From: Alphaproteobacteria bacterium
Lineage (GTDB): Bacteria > Pseudomonadota > Alphaproteobacteria > Rs-D84
Reading direction: 5' to 3'
NCBI GenBank assembly: GCA_015062445.1
Contig: SUUQ01000001.1
Location: 62,001 to 126,000 of the forward strand
Length of the DNA stretch: 64,000 nt
Below are positions 9,477-17,234 of the stretch, piece by piece. The notes beneath the pieces are model-generated. The model searched no databases, had not been told where the DNA came from, and worked only from the letters and a program-made list of their open reading frames with translations. Every line of letters starts with the position of its first letter. Position 1 is the stretch's first letter. A program made the translations under genes and the position numbers.

Positions 9477-9647
9477 AAAAAAAACCACCATAATGGGGTG
9501 GTTGGAGGTTAGAACTTTGCACAGTAGTATGCTCAGCGGTTATTCAATATATTCACCGCCCTCCAACCACAGGTTGGAGCAATTAACGTCTGCGCAGACG
9601 ACTACTGGGCGAGCGTTCTAATCTCGCATAACGGTTTCCCCATTACA
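9477..9647 (-). ncRNA. Structured switch-like RNA, family member A
   Basis: About 171 nt from a sigma70-type promoter to an intrinsic terminator. Predicted order, 5' to 3': P1 (GUAAUGG/CCGUUAU); P2 outer (GAUUAGAAC/GUUCUAACC) and P2 inner (CAGUAGU/ACUACUG), both long-range; P3 (CGUCUGCGCAGACG); P4 (CUCCAACC UGU GGUUGGAG); P5 (GCGGU/ACCGC, 14-nt loop GAAUAUAUUGAAUA); then the terminator AACCACC/GGUGGUU. The 3' strand of P4 (GUGGUUGGAGG) can instead pair perfectly with CCUCCAACCAC, which overlaps the terminator's 5' arm. That is attenuator or riboswitch logic. Not a family I can name. Fold was done by eye. Confidence 0.75.
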
Positions 9648-9653
9648 ATTGGT

Positions 9654-9705
9654 ATTATATCCCATGATAAATATTGTTTGCAATTAAAAATTTCTTTGTT
9701 ATAAT
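9654..9705. promoter_or_regulatory. Divergent promoters sharing one TTGCAA box
   Basis: The palindrome TTGCAA (9678-9683) serves as -35 both ways: rightward to TATAAT at 9700-9705 (16-nt spacer) for tRNA-Val, and leftward to TATAAT at 9659-9654 (18-nt spacer) for RNA A. Confidence 0.6.
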
Positions 9706-9717
9706 CGTTTGCGCAAT

Positions 9718-9794
9718 GGGTGGTTAGCTCAGTTGGTTAGAGCGTTACGTTGACATCGTAAAGGTCGTTGGTTCGAGTCCAATACCACCCACCA
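9718..9794 (+). tRNA. tRNA-Val (GAC)
   Basis: Complete cloverleaf: acceptor GGGTGGT/ACCACCC, anticodon stem TTACG/CGTAA with loop TTGACAT (anticodon GAC), T arm GGTTCGAGTCC, encoded CCA. Confidence 0.97.
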
Positions 9795-9808
9795 GGATTA
9801 AAATTAAT

Positions 9809-9833
9809 CACCGGCAGATGTCGGTGTTTTTTT
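9809..9833 (+). terminator. Terminator after tRNA-Val
   Basis: ACCGGCA GA TGTCGGT followed by eight Ts. Confidence 0.75.
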
Positions 9834-9860
9834 GTACAGACAACACATCTGTTATAAATG

Positions 9861-9888
9861 TTGATTTCTGAAAAATATGCTCTATAAT
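9861..9888 (+). promoter_or_regulatory. metG promoter
   Basis: TTGATT, 16-nt spacer, TATAAT. Start site expected near 9895, immediately before a five-codon reading frame. Confidence 0.6.
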
Positions 9889-9895
9889 GGCGTGC

Positions 9896-9913
9896 ATGCG
9901 AATGCACAGATAA
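9896..9913 (+). CDS. Putative metG leader peptide (MRMHR)
   Basis: Five codons, ATG CGA ATG CAC AGA TAA, starting at the predicted transcription start, so it would be leaderless. It includes an internal Met codon and ends 7 nt before the segment that can form an antiterminator. A ribosome paused at the second AUG would leave that segment free; one at the stop codon would mask it. Inferred from layout only. Confidence 0.4.
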   Translation: MRMHR

Positions 9914-9920
9914 TCTTGGA

Positions 9921-9968
9921 CGATATTCAACGGGAATCACACGATGCCCCCGTTGGCATCGTTTTTTT
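9921..9968 (+). terminator. Attenuator terminator upstream of metG, with antiterminator
   Basis: ACGATGCC (9941-9948) pairs with GGCATCGT (9955-9962) before seven Ts, only 19 nt from the metG ATG. The upstream segment CGATATTCAACGGG (9921-9934) can pair with CCCGTTGGCATCG (9949-9961), which would break the terminator. Confidence 0.65.
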
Positions 9969-9986
9969 AACAAAGGACAGATAGAC

Positions 9987-11969
9987 ATGGCAAAAAAATA
10001 TCTTATAACATCGGCACTGCCATATGTGAATAATAACCTGCATATCGGGCATTTGGTGGGATGCTGGCTGCCCAGTGATGTGTATGCACGATTCTGCCGG
10101 GCAATGGGACGTGATGTCTTGTACGTCTGCGGGGCAGATGAACACGGTACAACCAGTGAAGTCGGTGCGTTAAAGGAAAATATGCCAATCGAAGAATATG
10201 TCGATAAATATCGGGCGGCACACGAACAGTCCGTACGGGATTTTAATCTGTCTTTTGATATATACGGACGAACACATACGAAACTGCATGAGAAATTAAT
10301 CCAGGAACTGTTCCAAAGACTGCAAGAAAAAAATATGCTGGTCGAAAAAGTGGCAATGCAGCCGTTCTCGATCAAAGAAAATATGTTCTTGGCAGACAGG
10401 TTTGTTGTCGGCACATGCCCACGTTGCGGATTTGACAAGGCATACGGAAACGAATGTGGTAAATGCAGCGCAACACTGGAACCAGATCAATTAATTAACC
10501 CACGCAGCGCAATTAACCCAGATTCGCCAGTCGAAATGCGGGAAACAAAACACATGTATTTCAAATTAAGCGAAATGGGCGATAAACTGCGGCAATGGAT
10601 TAATTCACGTAAGGGATGGCCAAAGACCGCATTGGCGATTACCAATAAATGGCTGGATGAAGGATTGCGTGACAGCCCAATTACACGGGATATAAAATGG
10701 GGTATACCTGTTAATAAACCAGGTTATGAAAATAAAGTATTCTATGTGTGGTTCGATGCACCATGGGGGTATGTTTCTATTTCCCAGCATGCAAATGAAA
10801 ACTGGGCCGATTGGTGGCACGGTGGGGATGATGTGCACTATGCACAGTTTATGGCCAAAGATAATATTTCTTTCCATTCTATATTCTTTCCTGCACAGGA
10901 ATTGGCAATGGATGACAACTGGAAAACTGTGGATTTATTAAAGGGTTTGAACTTTTTGAACTTTAACGGGGCAAAAATTTCCAAATCAACCGGTAATGGA
11001 ATTTTCTTGAACGATGCAATCAAAGAAGCACCAGCAGACGCATGGCGCTATGCGTTGATGGCAAGCGCACCTGAAACAGATGATACAGACTTTACAATCG
11101 AAAGATTCGCAGATATCGTTAATAAAGACCTGAACGGCATGTTGGGGAACTTTGTTTCACGTGTTTGTAAACTGACACAAAAGAACTTTGGCAATAATGT
11201 GCCGGCAACAAATGCAACAGATGCAGAACTGAAATCACAAATCGATGAAAAATTGTCAGAACTGACACAGGCATTGGATGCGTGCGAATTTCGCGCAACA
11301 ATCGCAGCGCTGCGGGGACTGTATGCAATCGGAAACGAATATATGACCAAGCATGAACCGTGGACATTGGTTAAAAATGGAAATACAGATGCCGCCGCAG
11401 CCGTTCTGAACGAATGTATGCAAATGATTGACCTGTTCGCACGGGTGTCGGCGCCAATTATCCCAGACGCAGCAGAAAAAATGCAAAATATTTTTGCCAA
11501 AAAGCATGACATGGTATGGCCAACAGAATACGAACATCGTATTGAAAATAACGCAGAATTTGCTGTGCCAGAAAACCTGTTTAACCGAATTGATGACGAC
11601 AGGGTGCGGGAACTGAACGAAAAATATTCTGTCAAAAAACAAGATATTTCGCCAAAGCCCGTTGTCGCAGAAATTGTCGCAGTTGAAAAACACCCAACAC
11701 GTGATGACCTGCATGTACTGATGGTTAATTGCGGCGCAGATAAACCTGTTCAGATTGTTTGCGGGGCAAAAAATGTCAGTGTCGGATTTCGTGGTGTACT
11801 GGCCCCAGTGGGATGTAAACTGCCCCAGGTAAAAAAACCAATGGCGCAACGTACTGTCGCAGGCATAGAATCGTTCGGCATGATGTGCAGCAGTGCAGAA
11901 CTGGGTATCGGAACAGACGCAGATAACCTGATTCAAATCACAGATAAAAATATAGGAACCGAGGTATAA
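9987..11969 (+). CDS. metG: Methionyl-tRNA synthetase
   Basis: Charges initiator and elongator tRNA-Met. 660 residues. The class I HIGH motif is near residue 19 (LHIGHLVG) and the KMSKS equivalent KISKSTGNG near 330. A zinc knuckle CPRCG...CGKC lies near 144. The C-terminal 110 residues form a tRNA-binding OB fold (VAEIVAVEKHPTRDDLHVLMV), which dimerises MetRS. AAAGGA precedes the ATG. Expression is probably gated by the attenuator just upstream. Confidence 0.97.
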   Translation: MAKKYLITSALPYVNNNLHIGHLVGCWLPSDVYARFCRAMGRDVLYVCGADEHGTTSEVGALKENMPIEEYVDKYRAAHEQSVRDFNLSFDIYGRTHTKLHEKLIQELFQRLQEKNMLVEKVAMQPFSIKENMFLADRFVVGTCPRCGFDKAYGNECGKCSATLEPDQLINPRSAINPDSPVEMRETKHMYFKLSEMGDKLRQWINSRKGWPKTALAITNKWLDEGLRDSPITRDIKWGIPVNKPGYENKVFYVWFDAPWGYVSISQHANENWADWWHGGDDVHYAQFMAKDNISFHSIFFPAQELAMDDNWKTVDLLKGLNFLNFNGAKISKSTGNGIFLNDAIKEAPADAWRYALMASAPETDDTDFTIERFADIVNKDLNGMLGNFVSRVCKLTQKNFGNNVPATNATDAELKSQIDEKLSELTQALDACEFRATIAALRGLYAIGNEYMTKHEPWTLVKNGNTDAAAAVLNECMQMIDLFARVSAPIIPDAAEKMQNIFAKKHDMVWPTEYEHRIENNAEFAVPENLFNRIDDDRVRELNEKYSVKKQDISPKPVVAEIVAVEKHPTRDDLHVLMVNCGADKPVQIVCGAKNVSVGFRGVLAPVGCKLPQVKKPMAQRTVAGIESFGMMCSSAELGIGTDADNLIQITDKNIGTEV

Positions 11970-11970
11970 T

Positions 11971-12273
11971 ATGTTCAAAAATCTAGAAAAAACTATCAAT
12001 ATTACTGGGTATAATACACAACACACTTTGGCAGAAAAAATGTTTTCTGCGACTTTCCGTTGCTGTAACTGTAAACATATTCTAGAATGTGCAGATGTCG
12101 AAAAATGCACGTTTGTAAAATATATCCAGGACAGAATTACAGATACTGTTTATGAATGCAAAACAGTAAACCCACAATTAACAATTATCTTAAACAATCC
12201 AGACGCATGCCAAAAGGCAATGCAGACAATTATACGGGCAAAAAAACTGCGTTCATACAGCAAAGGCAGATAA
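11971..12273 (+). CDS. Conserved-looking small protein, unknown function
   Basis: 100 residues beginning one base after the metG stop, with GAGG upstream. It holds a Cys-rich patch, CCNCKHILECADVEKC, that could bind a metal, and a basic C terminus (RAKKLRSYSKGR). No family recognised. It sits between metG and queH, 6 nt from the latter, so it is likely co-transcribed with both. Confidence 0.65.
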   Translation: MFKNLEKTINITGYNTQHTLAEKMFSATFRCCNCKHILECADVEKCTFVKYIQDRITDTVYECKTVNPQLTIILNNPDACQKAMQTIIRAKKLRSYSKGR

Positions 12274-12279
12274 TATCTT

Positions 12280-12822
12280 ATGCAAGAAAATATGCGGTTG
12301 GTTTTGTTGTCTTGTTGTGGACCATGCAGTGCAGGGGCAATAAAACAACTGGTTGATGGTAAAATTTATGGGGTGGATGATTTTATTGTCCTGTTCTTTA
12401 ACCCGAATATTTTCCCAGAAACAGAATACAACAAAAGACGGGACGAACAGATAAAATACTGTGAACAGGTCGGTGCAAAGTATGCAGTATTGGAATATGA
12501 CCATGAAACATGGCGGACGGCAGTCCAAGGGTTCGAAGCAGAACCCGAACGTGGACAGCGCTGCGCATTGTGCTTTGCGTATCGATTTCGGCGTGCGGTG
12601 CAATTTGCCCATGAAAATGGATATAACGCAATTGCAAGTGTACTGGGGGTTTCACGACACAAAGACCAATCGCAGGTCGATAATGCCGCACGGCAGGCAT
12701 GCACAGACGTTTTGTATTTACCAATTAAATGGGATGAAAATCTGCGTGTGCAGATAAATCGTGAACATAATTTCTATCGACAAAATTACTGCGGGTGTGA
12801 ATTTTCTGTCAGAAAAATTTAA
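12280..12822 (+). CDS. queH: Epoxyqueuosine reductase QueH
   Basis: Catalyses the last step of queuosine synthesis at the tRNA wobble position, as a cobalamin-independent alternative to QueG. 180 residues, typical of the former DUF208 family. Visible motifs are LLSCCGPCS near residue 9, FFNPNIFPETEYNKR, RCALCFAYR and a C-terminal CGC. The paired cysteines fit the family's iron-sulfur and metal sites. Ends the metG-queH run before a terminator. Confidence 0.92.
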   Translation: MQENMRLVLLSCCGPCSAGAIKQLVDGKIYGVDDFIVLFFNPNIFPETEYNKRRDEQIKYCEQVGAKYAVLEYDHETWRTAVQGFEAEPERGQRCALCFAYRFRRAVQFAHENGYNAIASVLGVSRHKDQSQVDNAARQACTDVLYLPIKWDENLRVQINREHNFYRQNYCGCEFSVRKI

Positions 12823-12823
12823 T

Positions 12824-12851
12824 AAAAATGCCGGCATTTGCCGGTGTTTTT
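12824..12851 (+). terminator. Terminator after queH
   Basis: GCCGGCA TT TGCCGGT stem plus T run. Confidence 0.75.
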
Positions 12852-12893
12852 ACATATTTTTCATCGCCACATTTTGGGTGCACACAAAATATA

Positions 12894-12922
12894 TTGAACA
12901 TTTTTACAATCAATTGTATAAT
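12894..12922 (+). promoter_or_regulatory. Promoter of structured RNA C
   Basis: TTGAAC, exactly 17 nt, TATAAT. Confidence 0.65.
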
Positions 12923-12928
12923 AAAACC

Positions 12929-13088
12929 AGACATTTGTAGGTATACGGCCTTGAACAAGCCATACAACCATAAAATTTACATTTGTCCCGATCTGTTGGT
13001 CGGGATGTCGTATGTCGCAAGGCATGCGAGGTTTTGGTTGTAAAACTTGTTCAACTCCCGACCACTTTACAAATGTGGTCTTTTTTTT
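12929..13088 (+). ncRNA. Structured switch-like RNA C (variant)
   Basis: About 160 nt ending at terminator GACCAC/GUGGUC plus eight Ts. Long-range stems UUGAACAAG/CUUGUUCAA and ACAACCA/UGGUUGU enclose hairpin UCCCGAUC UGUU GGUCGGGA and hairpin UCGUAUG/CAUGCGA. The strand UGGUCGGGA (12997-13005) can also pair with UCCCGACCA (13056-13064), which covers the terminator's 5' arm. The sequence before the terminator (AACTCCCGACC) matches the AAC-YCC-RACC pattern of RNAs A, B and D. It lacks their 14-nt loop and a clear P3. Confidence 0.65.
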
Positions 13089-13107
13089 ATTAACACAAGG
13101 ATTACAC

Positions 13108-13278
13108 ATGGGAAGATTAATAGACGAGATTTCCAAACCACCAATTCACCCATACAAAATGTTACTGCGACAGCAATATATTGATTTACAATATATTCAC
13201 AAGAAACTGGGGGAAATTATAACTGTTTTATCATCGATTCAGCCATGGCTGGAAAATCAGTCAAAACAACAACAATAA
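13108..13278 (+). CDS. Small protein of unknown function
   Basis: 56 residues from the ATG at 13108, with AAGG 8 nt upstream. Begins MGRLIDEISKPPIHPYKM, then a helical stretch rich in Q, L and I that looks amphipathic or coiled. It starts 19 nt after the terminator of RNA C, so its transcription would depend on readthrough there. No family recognised. Confidence 0.55.
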   Translation: MGRLIDEISKPPIHPYKMLLRQQYIDLQYIHKKLGEIITVLSSIQPWLENQSKQQQ

Positions 13279-13305
13279 AAATGCCGGCTTTTGCCGGTGT
13301 TTTTA
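13278..13305. terminator. Terminator between convergent genes
   Basis: TGCCGGC TT TTGCCGGTG stem with T run; overlaps the stop of the minus-strand gene. Confidence 0.7.
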
Positions 13306-13725
13306 TCGCTGTTTGATGGACGGCAATGAATAAAAATCAGGAAACAACATTACCCCCAGGGTTTTGCGCATAAAATCATCATTGCAGGCACCACATGCCA
13401 GGCGATTCTTGCAAAATGTAACCTGTTGTTCAGGGGATAATTTCTGGGCAATGCCGGATACACACTTGAAACAAACAGATGGATTAAAACGTACGTGTAT
13501 CTTTAAATTCGCCAAGGCAGATGCATACCCCGCCGCAGATACCGTTTCATTGGCAAACGAACTGTCCAGACGTGATATACATGATTTATGCGGAACCTGG
13601 GAATACATTAACGTTATCTGCATGTCAACCGCACGGTGCATATCCAGGGGCTGGCCCAGCAGGACACCAAAACCACCTGTGTCCTTGTGAATTAAAAATG
13701 GTTGAACAGATTTCTTTTGTATCAT
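13303..13725 (-). CDS. Hypothetical protein with Cys-rich C-terminal half
   Basis: 140 residues; start at 13725 follows AGGAAT. Cysteines in FKCVSG and TFCKNRLACGACNDDF could form a metal site or disulfides. No signal peptide or membrane segment is obvious. Divergent from fabD. Family not recognised; coding status rests on length, ribosome site and absence of competing frames. Confidence 0.6.
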   Translation of the reverse strand: MIQKKSVQPFLIHKDTGGFGVLLGQPLDMHRAVDMQITLMYSQVPHKSCISRLDSSFANETVSAAGYASALANLKIHVRFNPSVCFKCVSGIAQKLSPEQQVTFCKNRLACGACNDDFMRKTLGVMLFPDFYSLPSIKQR

Positions 13726-13796
13726 CTGATTTTATTCCTGAATACAGAACATAATCTAGCATATGTATGGGGGTGGGTGTCAATAACAATCATTTA

Positions 13797-13825
13797 TTGC
13801 GATTGGTGTTTTTTCTGTCTATAAT
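13797..13825 (+). promoter_or_regulatory. Promoter of fabD-fabG-mnmG
   Basis: TTGCGA, 17 nt, TATAAT, 32 nt before the fabD ATG. Confidence 0.6.
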
Positions 13826-13857
13826 AAGGCAAATAAACTGTAAACAAAGGATGTTTT

Positions 13858-14733
13858 ATGTCGTCTGTTTTCGTATTCCCAGGCCAGGGGGCACAAAGTG
13901 TCGGTATGGGTAAAGATTTATATGAAACCAATGCACATGCACGGGCCGTGTTCGATGAAGTTGATGTGGCACTGAATCAAAAACTGTCGGATATTATCTT
14001 TAATGGGCCAATGGATGAATTAACACTGACTGCAAATGTGCAACCAGCAATTATGGCAACATCAATCGCAATGCTGCGGGCGGCAAATGCAAATATCCCA
14101 GAATATGTCGCAGGACATTCGCTGGGGGAATATACCGCACTGTGTGCCACAGGGGCACTAACTGTTGGCGAGGCCGCAAAACTGCTGCGGGTGCGGGGCA
14201 ACGCAATGCAAAGCGCAGTGCCTGTGGGACATGGACTGACCGCAGTGGTACTGGGGATGGATATTGATGTACTGCGTGATATTTGTGAAAATAATGACTG
14301 TGATGTCGCAAATGATAATTCGCCAGGACAAGTCGTGATTTCAGGTCTGAAAGAAAATGTCGAGGCAGCAATGGCCGCTGCAAAAGAAAATGGCGCAAAA
14401 CGGGCAATGCCATTGGCACTGTCGGTGCCGGTACACTGTCGTGTGCAAAAACCCGCCGCAGATGCAATGCGGGCAGCACTGGAAACAGTCGATTTCAAAC
14501 AACCAATTGTACCAATCATATTGAACAAAACATGCCAGCCAACACAGGATATCGATGAAATAAAAGATGCGCTGGTATACCAAATGACACACGGTGTGCG
14601 TTGGCGTGAAAGCGTGCTGAATATGGTAAACCTGGGTATCACAGAACAAATCGAAGTCGGACCAGGGAATGTTCTGACGGGGCTGTGTTCCAGAATCACA
14701 GACAAAATAATCGCAAAAAAATTGGAGTTTTAA
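13858..14733 (+). CDS. fabD: Malonyl-CoA:ACP transacylase
   Basis: Loads malonyl groups onto acyl carrier protein for fatty acid elongation. 291 residues. It opens with FPGQGAQSVGMG; the nucleophile serine is in GHSLGEYTAL near residue 91; the catalytic-histidine region is SVPVHCRVQ near 200. AAAGGA precedes the ATG. First gene of an operon with fabG and mnmG. Confidence 0.96.
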   Translation: MSSVFVFPGQGAQSVGMGKDLYETNAHARAVFDEVDVALNQKLSDIIFNGPMDELTLTANVQPAIMATSIAMLRAANANIPEYVAGHSLGEYTALCATGALTVGEAAKLLRVRGNAMQSAVPVGHGLTAVVLGMDIDVLRDICENNDCDVANDNSPGQVVISGLKENVEAAMAAAKENGAKRAMPLALSVPVHCRVQKPAADAMRAALETVDFKQPIVPIILNKTCQPTQDIDEIKDALVYQMTHGVRWRESVLNMVNLGITEQIEVGPGNVLTGLCSRITDKIIAKKLEF

Positions 14734-14735
14734 TT

Positions 14736-15464
14736 ATGTTTGATTTATCAGGTAAAGTCGCACTGATTACAGGCGCAACCGGTGGTATCGGGGGCGCAAT
14801 CGCAAAAAAAATGCAGGCCGCAGGGGCAACCGTTGTCGTGTCTGGGCGCAATATCGCAAAAATGGACGCAGAATTTGATGATTCTTATGTGAAAATCCCA
14901 TGCGATTTGGCCACTGATGGTGGGGCGGTCGAACTGGTCATGAATACAATTGAAAAATGCGGGAAAATCGATATCTTAATCAACAACGCAGGTATCACAA
15001 AAGATACACTGATTATGCGTATGACAGACGAACAATTCGATGACGTGATTAATACAAATCTGCGGTCATGCTTTAAAATGTGTCGGGCCGCAATTATGCC
15101 AATGATGAAAAACAGATTTGGACGTATTATTAATATGGCATCTATTATCGGGGCCATCGGGGGACCAGGACAGGCAAACTATGCTGCGTCAAAAGGCGGT
15201 ATGATTGCAATGACAAAATCAATCGCCGCCGAGGTTGCCAGTCGTGGTATCACAGCAAACGCAATCGCACCTGGGTTTATCAAAACACCAATGACAGATG
15301 TTCTGCCAGAAGAACTGAAAAAATCATACCTGGCACAAATCCCAGCAGGACGATTTGGCGAACCAGACGATATCGCAAATGCATGCGTGTTCCTGGCATC
15401 GGATGAAGCCGCATATATAAACGGACAAACACTGCATGTAAATGGTGGTATGGGGCGCTTTTAA
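14736..15464 (+). CDS. fabG: 3-oxoacyl-ACP reductase
   Basis: NADPH-dependent reduction of 3-oxoacyl-ACP. 242 residues, short-chain dehydrogenase fold: cofactor loop TGATGGIGGAIA near residue 13, NNAG motif (LINNAGITKD), catalytic Ser in NMASIIG and Tyr/Lys in YAASKGG. I use the ATG at 14736, preceded by GGAG, not the 17-codon upstream extension that would overlap fabD. Stop overlaps the mnmG start by one base. Confidence 0.96.
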   Translation: MFDLSGKVALITGATGGIGGAIAKKMQAAGATVVVSGRNIAKMDAEFDDSYVKIPCDLATDGGAVELVMNTIEKCGKIDILINNAGITKDTLIMRMTDEQFDDVINTNLRSCFKMCRAAIMPMMKNRFGRIINMASIIGAIGGPGQANYAASKGGMIAMTKSIAAEVASRGITANAIAPGFIKTPMTDVLPEELKKSYLAQIPAGRFGEPDDIANACVFLASDEAAYINGQTLHVNGGMGRF

Positions 15465-17107
15465 TGAAACAGTATGATGTGATTGTTATCGGCGGGGGAC
15501 ACGCAGGGGTCGAAGCCGCAACAGCCGCCGCCAGACGTGGGGCAAAAACACTGCTGATGACCCAGCGGGTCGATGACCTGGGCGCATTGTCGTGTAACCC
15601 CAGTATCGGGGGACCGGGAAAATCACAAATGGTGGCCGAAATGGACGCATTGGGCGGTGTTATGCCACGGGCTGCAGATCGTGCCGGTATTCATTGGCGT
15701 ACACTGAATGCAACACATGGGGCCGCAACCCAGGCACTGAGGGCGCAAATCGACCGAAACCTGTATCACAGGGCAATTGTCGATATACTGGGGGAATATA
15801 AAAACCTGGATACAGTATTTGAAACAGTCGTTGATATCGATAAAACTGCAACAATTATTAATGATAAATACCAGGGCAGGGCAATCGTTTTTACAACTGG
15901 GACTTTCCTGAACGGGATGGTCACATGTGGCGATGAAAAAATACCGTCTGGACGACTGATGGACAGCGGGCAATACCAAGAAAACGATGCAAAAACATCG
16001 AATTTCTTGCAAGAAATGGGATTTAAAATACTGCGACTGAAAACAGGAACACCGGCACGACTGAGACGGGACAGCATAAACTGGGACGTGTGCGAAGTGC
16101 AACCAGGTGATATGCCACATGACTGGTTTTCAGATGGTGATGAAAATAATAATTATGAATCTGTGTGCTTTATAACCCATACAAATGAAAATACACACAG
16201 TGTCATTCGGGAAAATATAAAAAATGCACCAATGTATAACGGGGACATAGTCGGAACAGGGCCACGGTACTGCCCCAGTATCGAAGACAAAGTTATGCGG
16301 TTCCCAGAACACACATCACACCACGTGTTCCTGGAACCCGAAGGGGCAGACAGTGATATAATCTATCCAAATGGATTGTCCACCAGTTTCGGCAAAGACG
16401 AACAAGAAAAATGGCTGCGGACAATTCCAGGACTGGAAAACGTGGAAATCGTTCGCTATGGATACGCAATCGAATATGACGCAATCGATGCACGGGCGCT
16501 GAATGATAAACTGCAAAGCAAAGACTGGCCACACCTGTTCTTTGCGGGGCAAATTAACGGAACCTCGGGTTATGAAGAGGCGGCGGCCCAGGGACTGGTC
16601 GCAGGCGCAAATGCCGCGGCATATGCGTGCGGGCTGCAGCCACTGGTCATAGACCGTACAAATTCAATGATTGGGGTTTTAATTGACGATATAACAACAA
16701 TCGGGGTCGATGAACCATATCGTATGTTTACATCACGGGCAGAATATCGTTTGCACCTGCGGGCAGATAATGCAATTAAACGATTGGGAAAAATCGGTGT
16801 GGAACTGGGACTGATTGGACAGGGTGCGTATGAAAAAAAACTGGCCGCCAAGGCAGATATTTTTACAAAAAACGATGCGTTCTATGCCGGATATATCGCC
16901 CGCAACGAACGGGAAATTGCCGCATATAAACGTGATGCAGAATTAAAAATACCGGTCGATTTTGTTTATGCAGGATTGCCGGGGTTGACCAATGAATTGG
17001 TTGAAAAACTGACTGCGACACGGCCGGAAAATATCGCCGATTTGTCCCGCATACCGGGCATGACCCCCGCAGGGATTATGGTGGTGCTGCGAAAAATCAA
17101 GGCATAA
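15464..17107 (+). CDS. mnmG: tRNA uridine 5-carboxymethylaminomethyl modification enzyme MnmG (short form)
   Basis: FAD enzyme that, with MnmE, modifies the wobble uridine of certain tRNAs. The FAD-binding motif GGGHAGVEAA is near residue 11; CNPSIGGPGKS and the SAEYRLHLR-like SRAEYRLHLRADNA block are present. At 547 residues it is about 70 shorter than usual, with the missing part in the C-terminal helical region before YIARNEREI. The last 14 residues (TPAGIMVVLRKIKA) are also encoded, slightly differently, past the GIY-YIG insertion, so the 3' end appears to have been duplicated or replaced. Confidence 0.93.
   Translation: MKQYDVIVIGGGHAGVEAATAAARRGAKTLLMTQRVDDLGALSCNPSIGGPGKSQMVAEMDALGGVMPRAADRAGIHWRTLNATHGAATQALRAQIDRNLYHRAIVDILGEYKNLDTVFETVVDIDKTATIINDKYQGRAIVFTTGTFLNGMVTCGDEKIPSGRLMDSGQYQENDAKTSNFLQEMGFKILRLKTGTPARLRRDSINWDVCEVQPGDMPHDWFSDGDENNNYESVCFITHTNENTHSVIRENIKNAPMYNGDIVGTGPRYCPSIEDKVMRFPEHTSHHVFLEPEGADSDIIYPNGLSTSFGKDEQEKWLRTIPGLENVEIVRYGYAIEYDAIDARALNDKLQSKDWPHLFFAGQINGTSGYEEAAAQGLVAGANAAAYACGLQPLVIDRTNSMIGVLIDDITTIGVDEPYRMFTSRAEYRLHLRADNAIKRLGKIGVELGLIGQGAYEKKLAAKADIFTKNDAFYAGYIARNEREIAAYKRDAELKIPVDFVYAGLPGLTNELVEKLTATRPENIADLSRIPGMTPAGIMVVLRKIKA
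17066..17091 (+). repeat. Direct repeat, copy 1 (inside the mnmG 3' end)
   Basis: 26 nt, starting CCCGCAGGGATT and ending GTGCTGCG, identical to 17703-17728. The two copies bracket the GIY-YIG insertion. Confidence 0.9.
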
Positions 17108-17170
17108 AAATCACAGCCCTTTTTGTCATTCCCGCGTATGGGATGTTTGAATATGCACCCCCTTTTTTTT

Positions 17171-17197
17171 GTCATTCCCGCGCAGGCGGGAATAGGG
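17171..17197 (+). repeat. Left inverted repeat of the GIY-YIG element
   Basis: 27 bp containing ATTCCCGCGCAGGCGGGAAT, itself palindromic; exact reverse complement of 17566-17592. The ATTCCC-N8-GGGAAT form resembles the dRS3 repeats of Neisseria. Confidence 0.9.
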
Positions 17198-17234
17198 ACT
17201 TGAAAAATTTTGTATACCCTTGTACTATTTTGAT

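Noticed and set aside
9477-9647. RNA A as 6S RNA, SRP RNA, RNase P RNA or tmRNA
   Set aside because: None of the conserved sequences of those RNAs is present, and several diverged copies in 64 kb would be abnormal for any of them.
11256-12110. 284-codon minus-strand frame over metG
   Set aside because: Composition is rich in F, C and H as expected for an antisense shadow.
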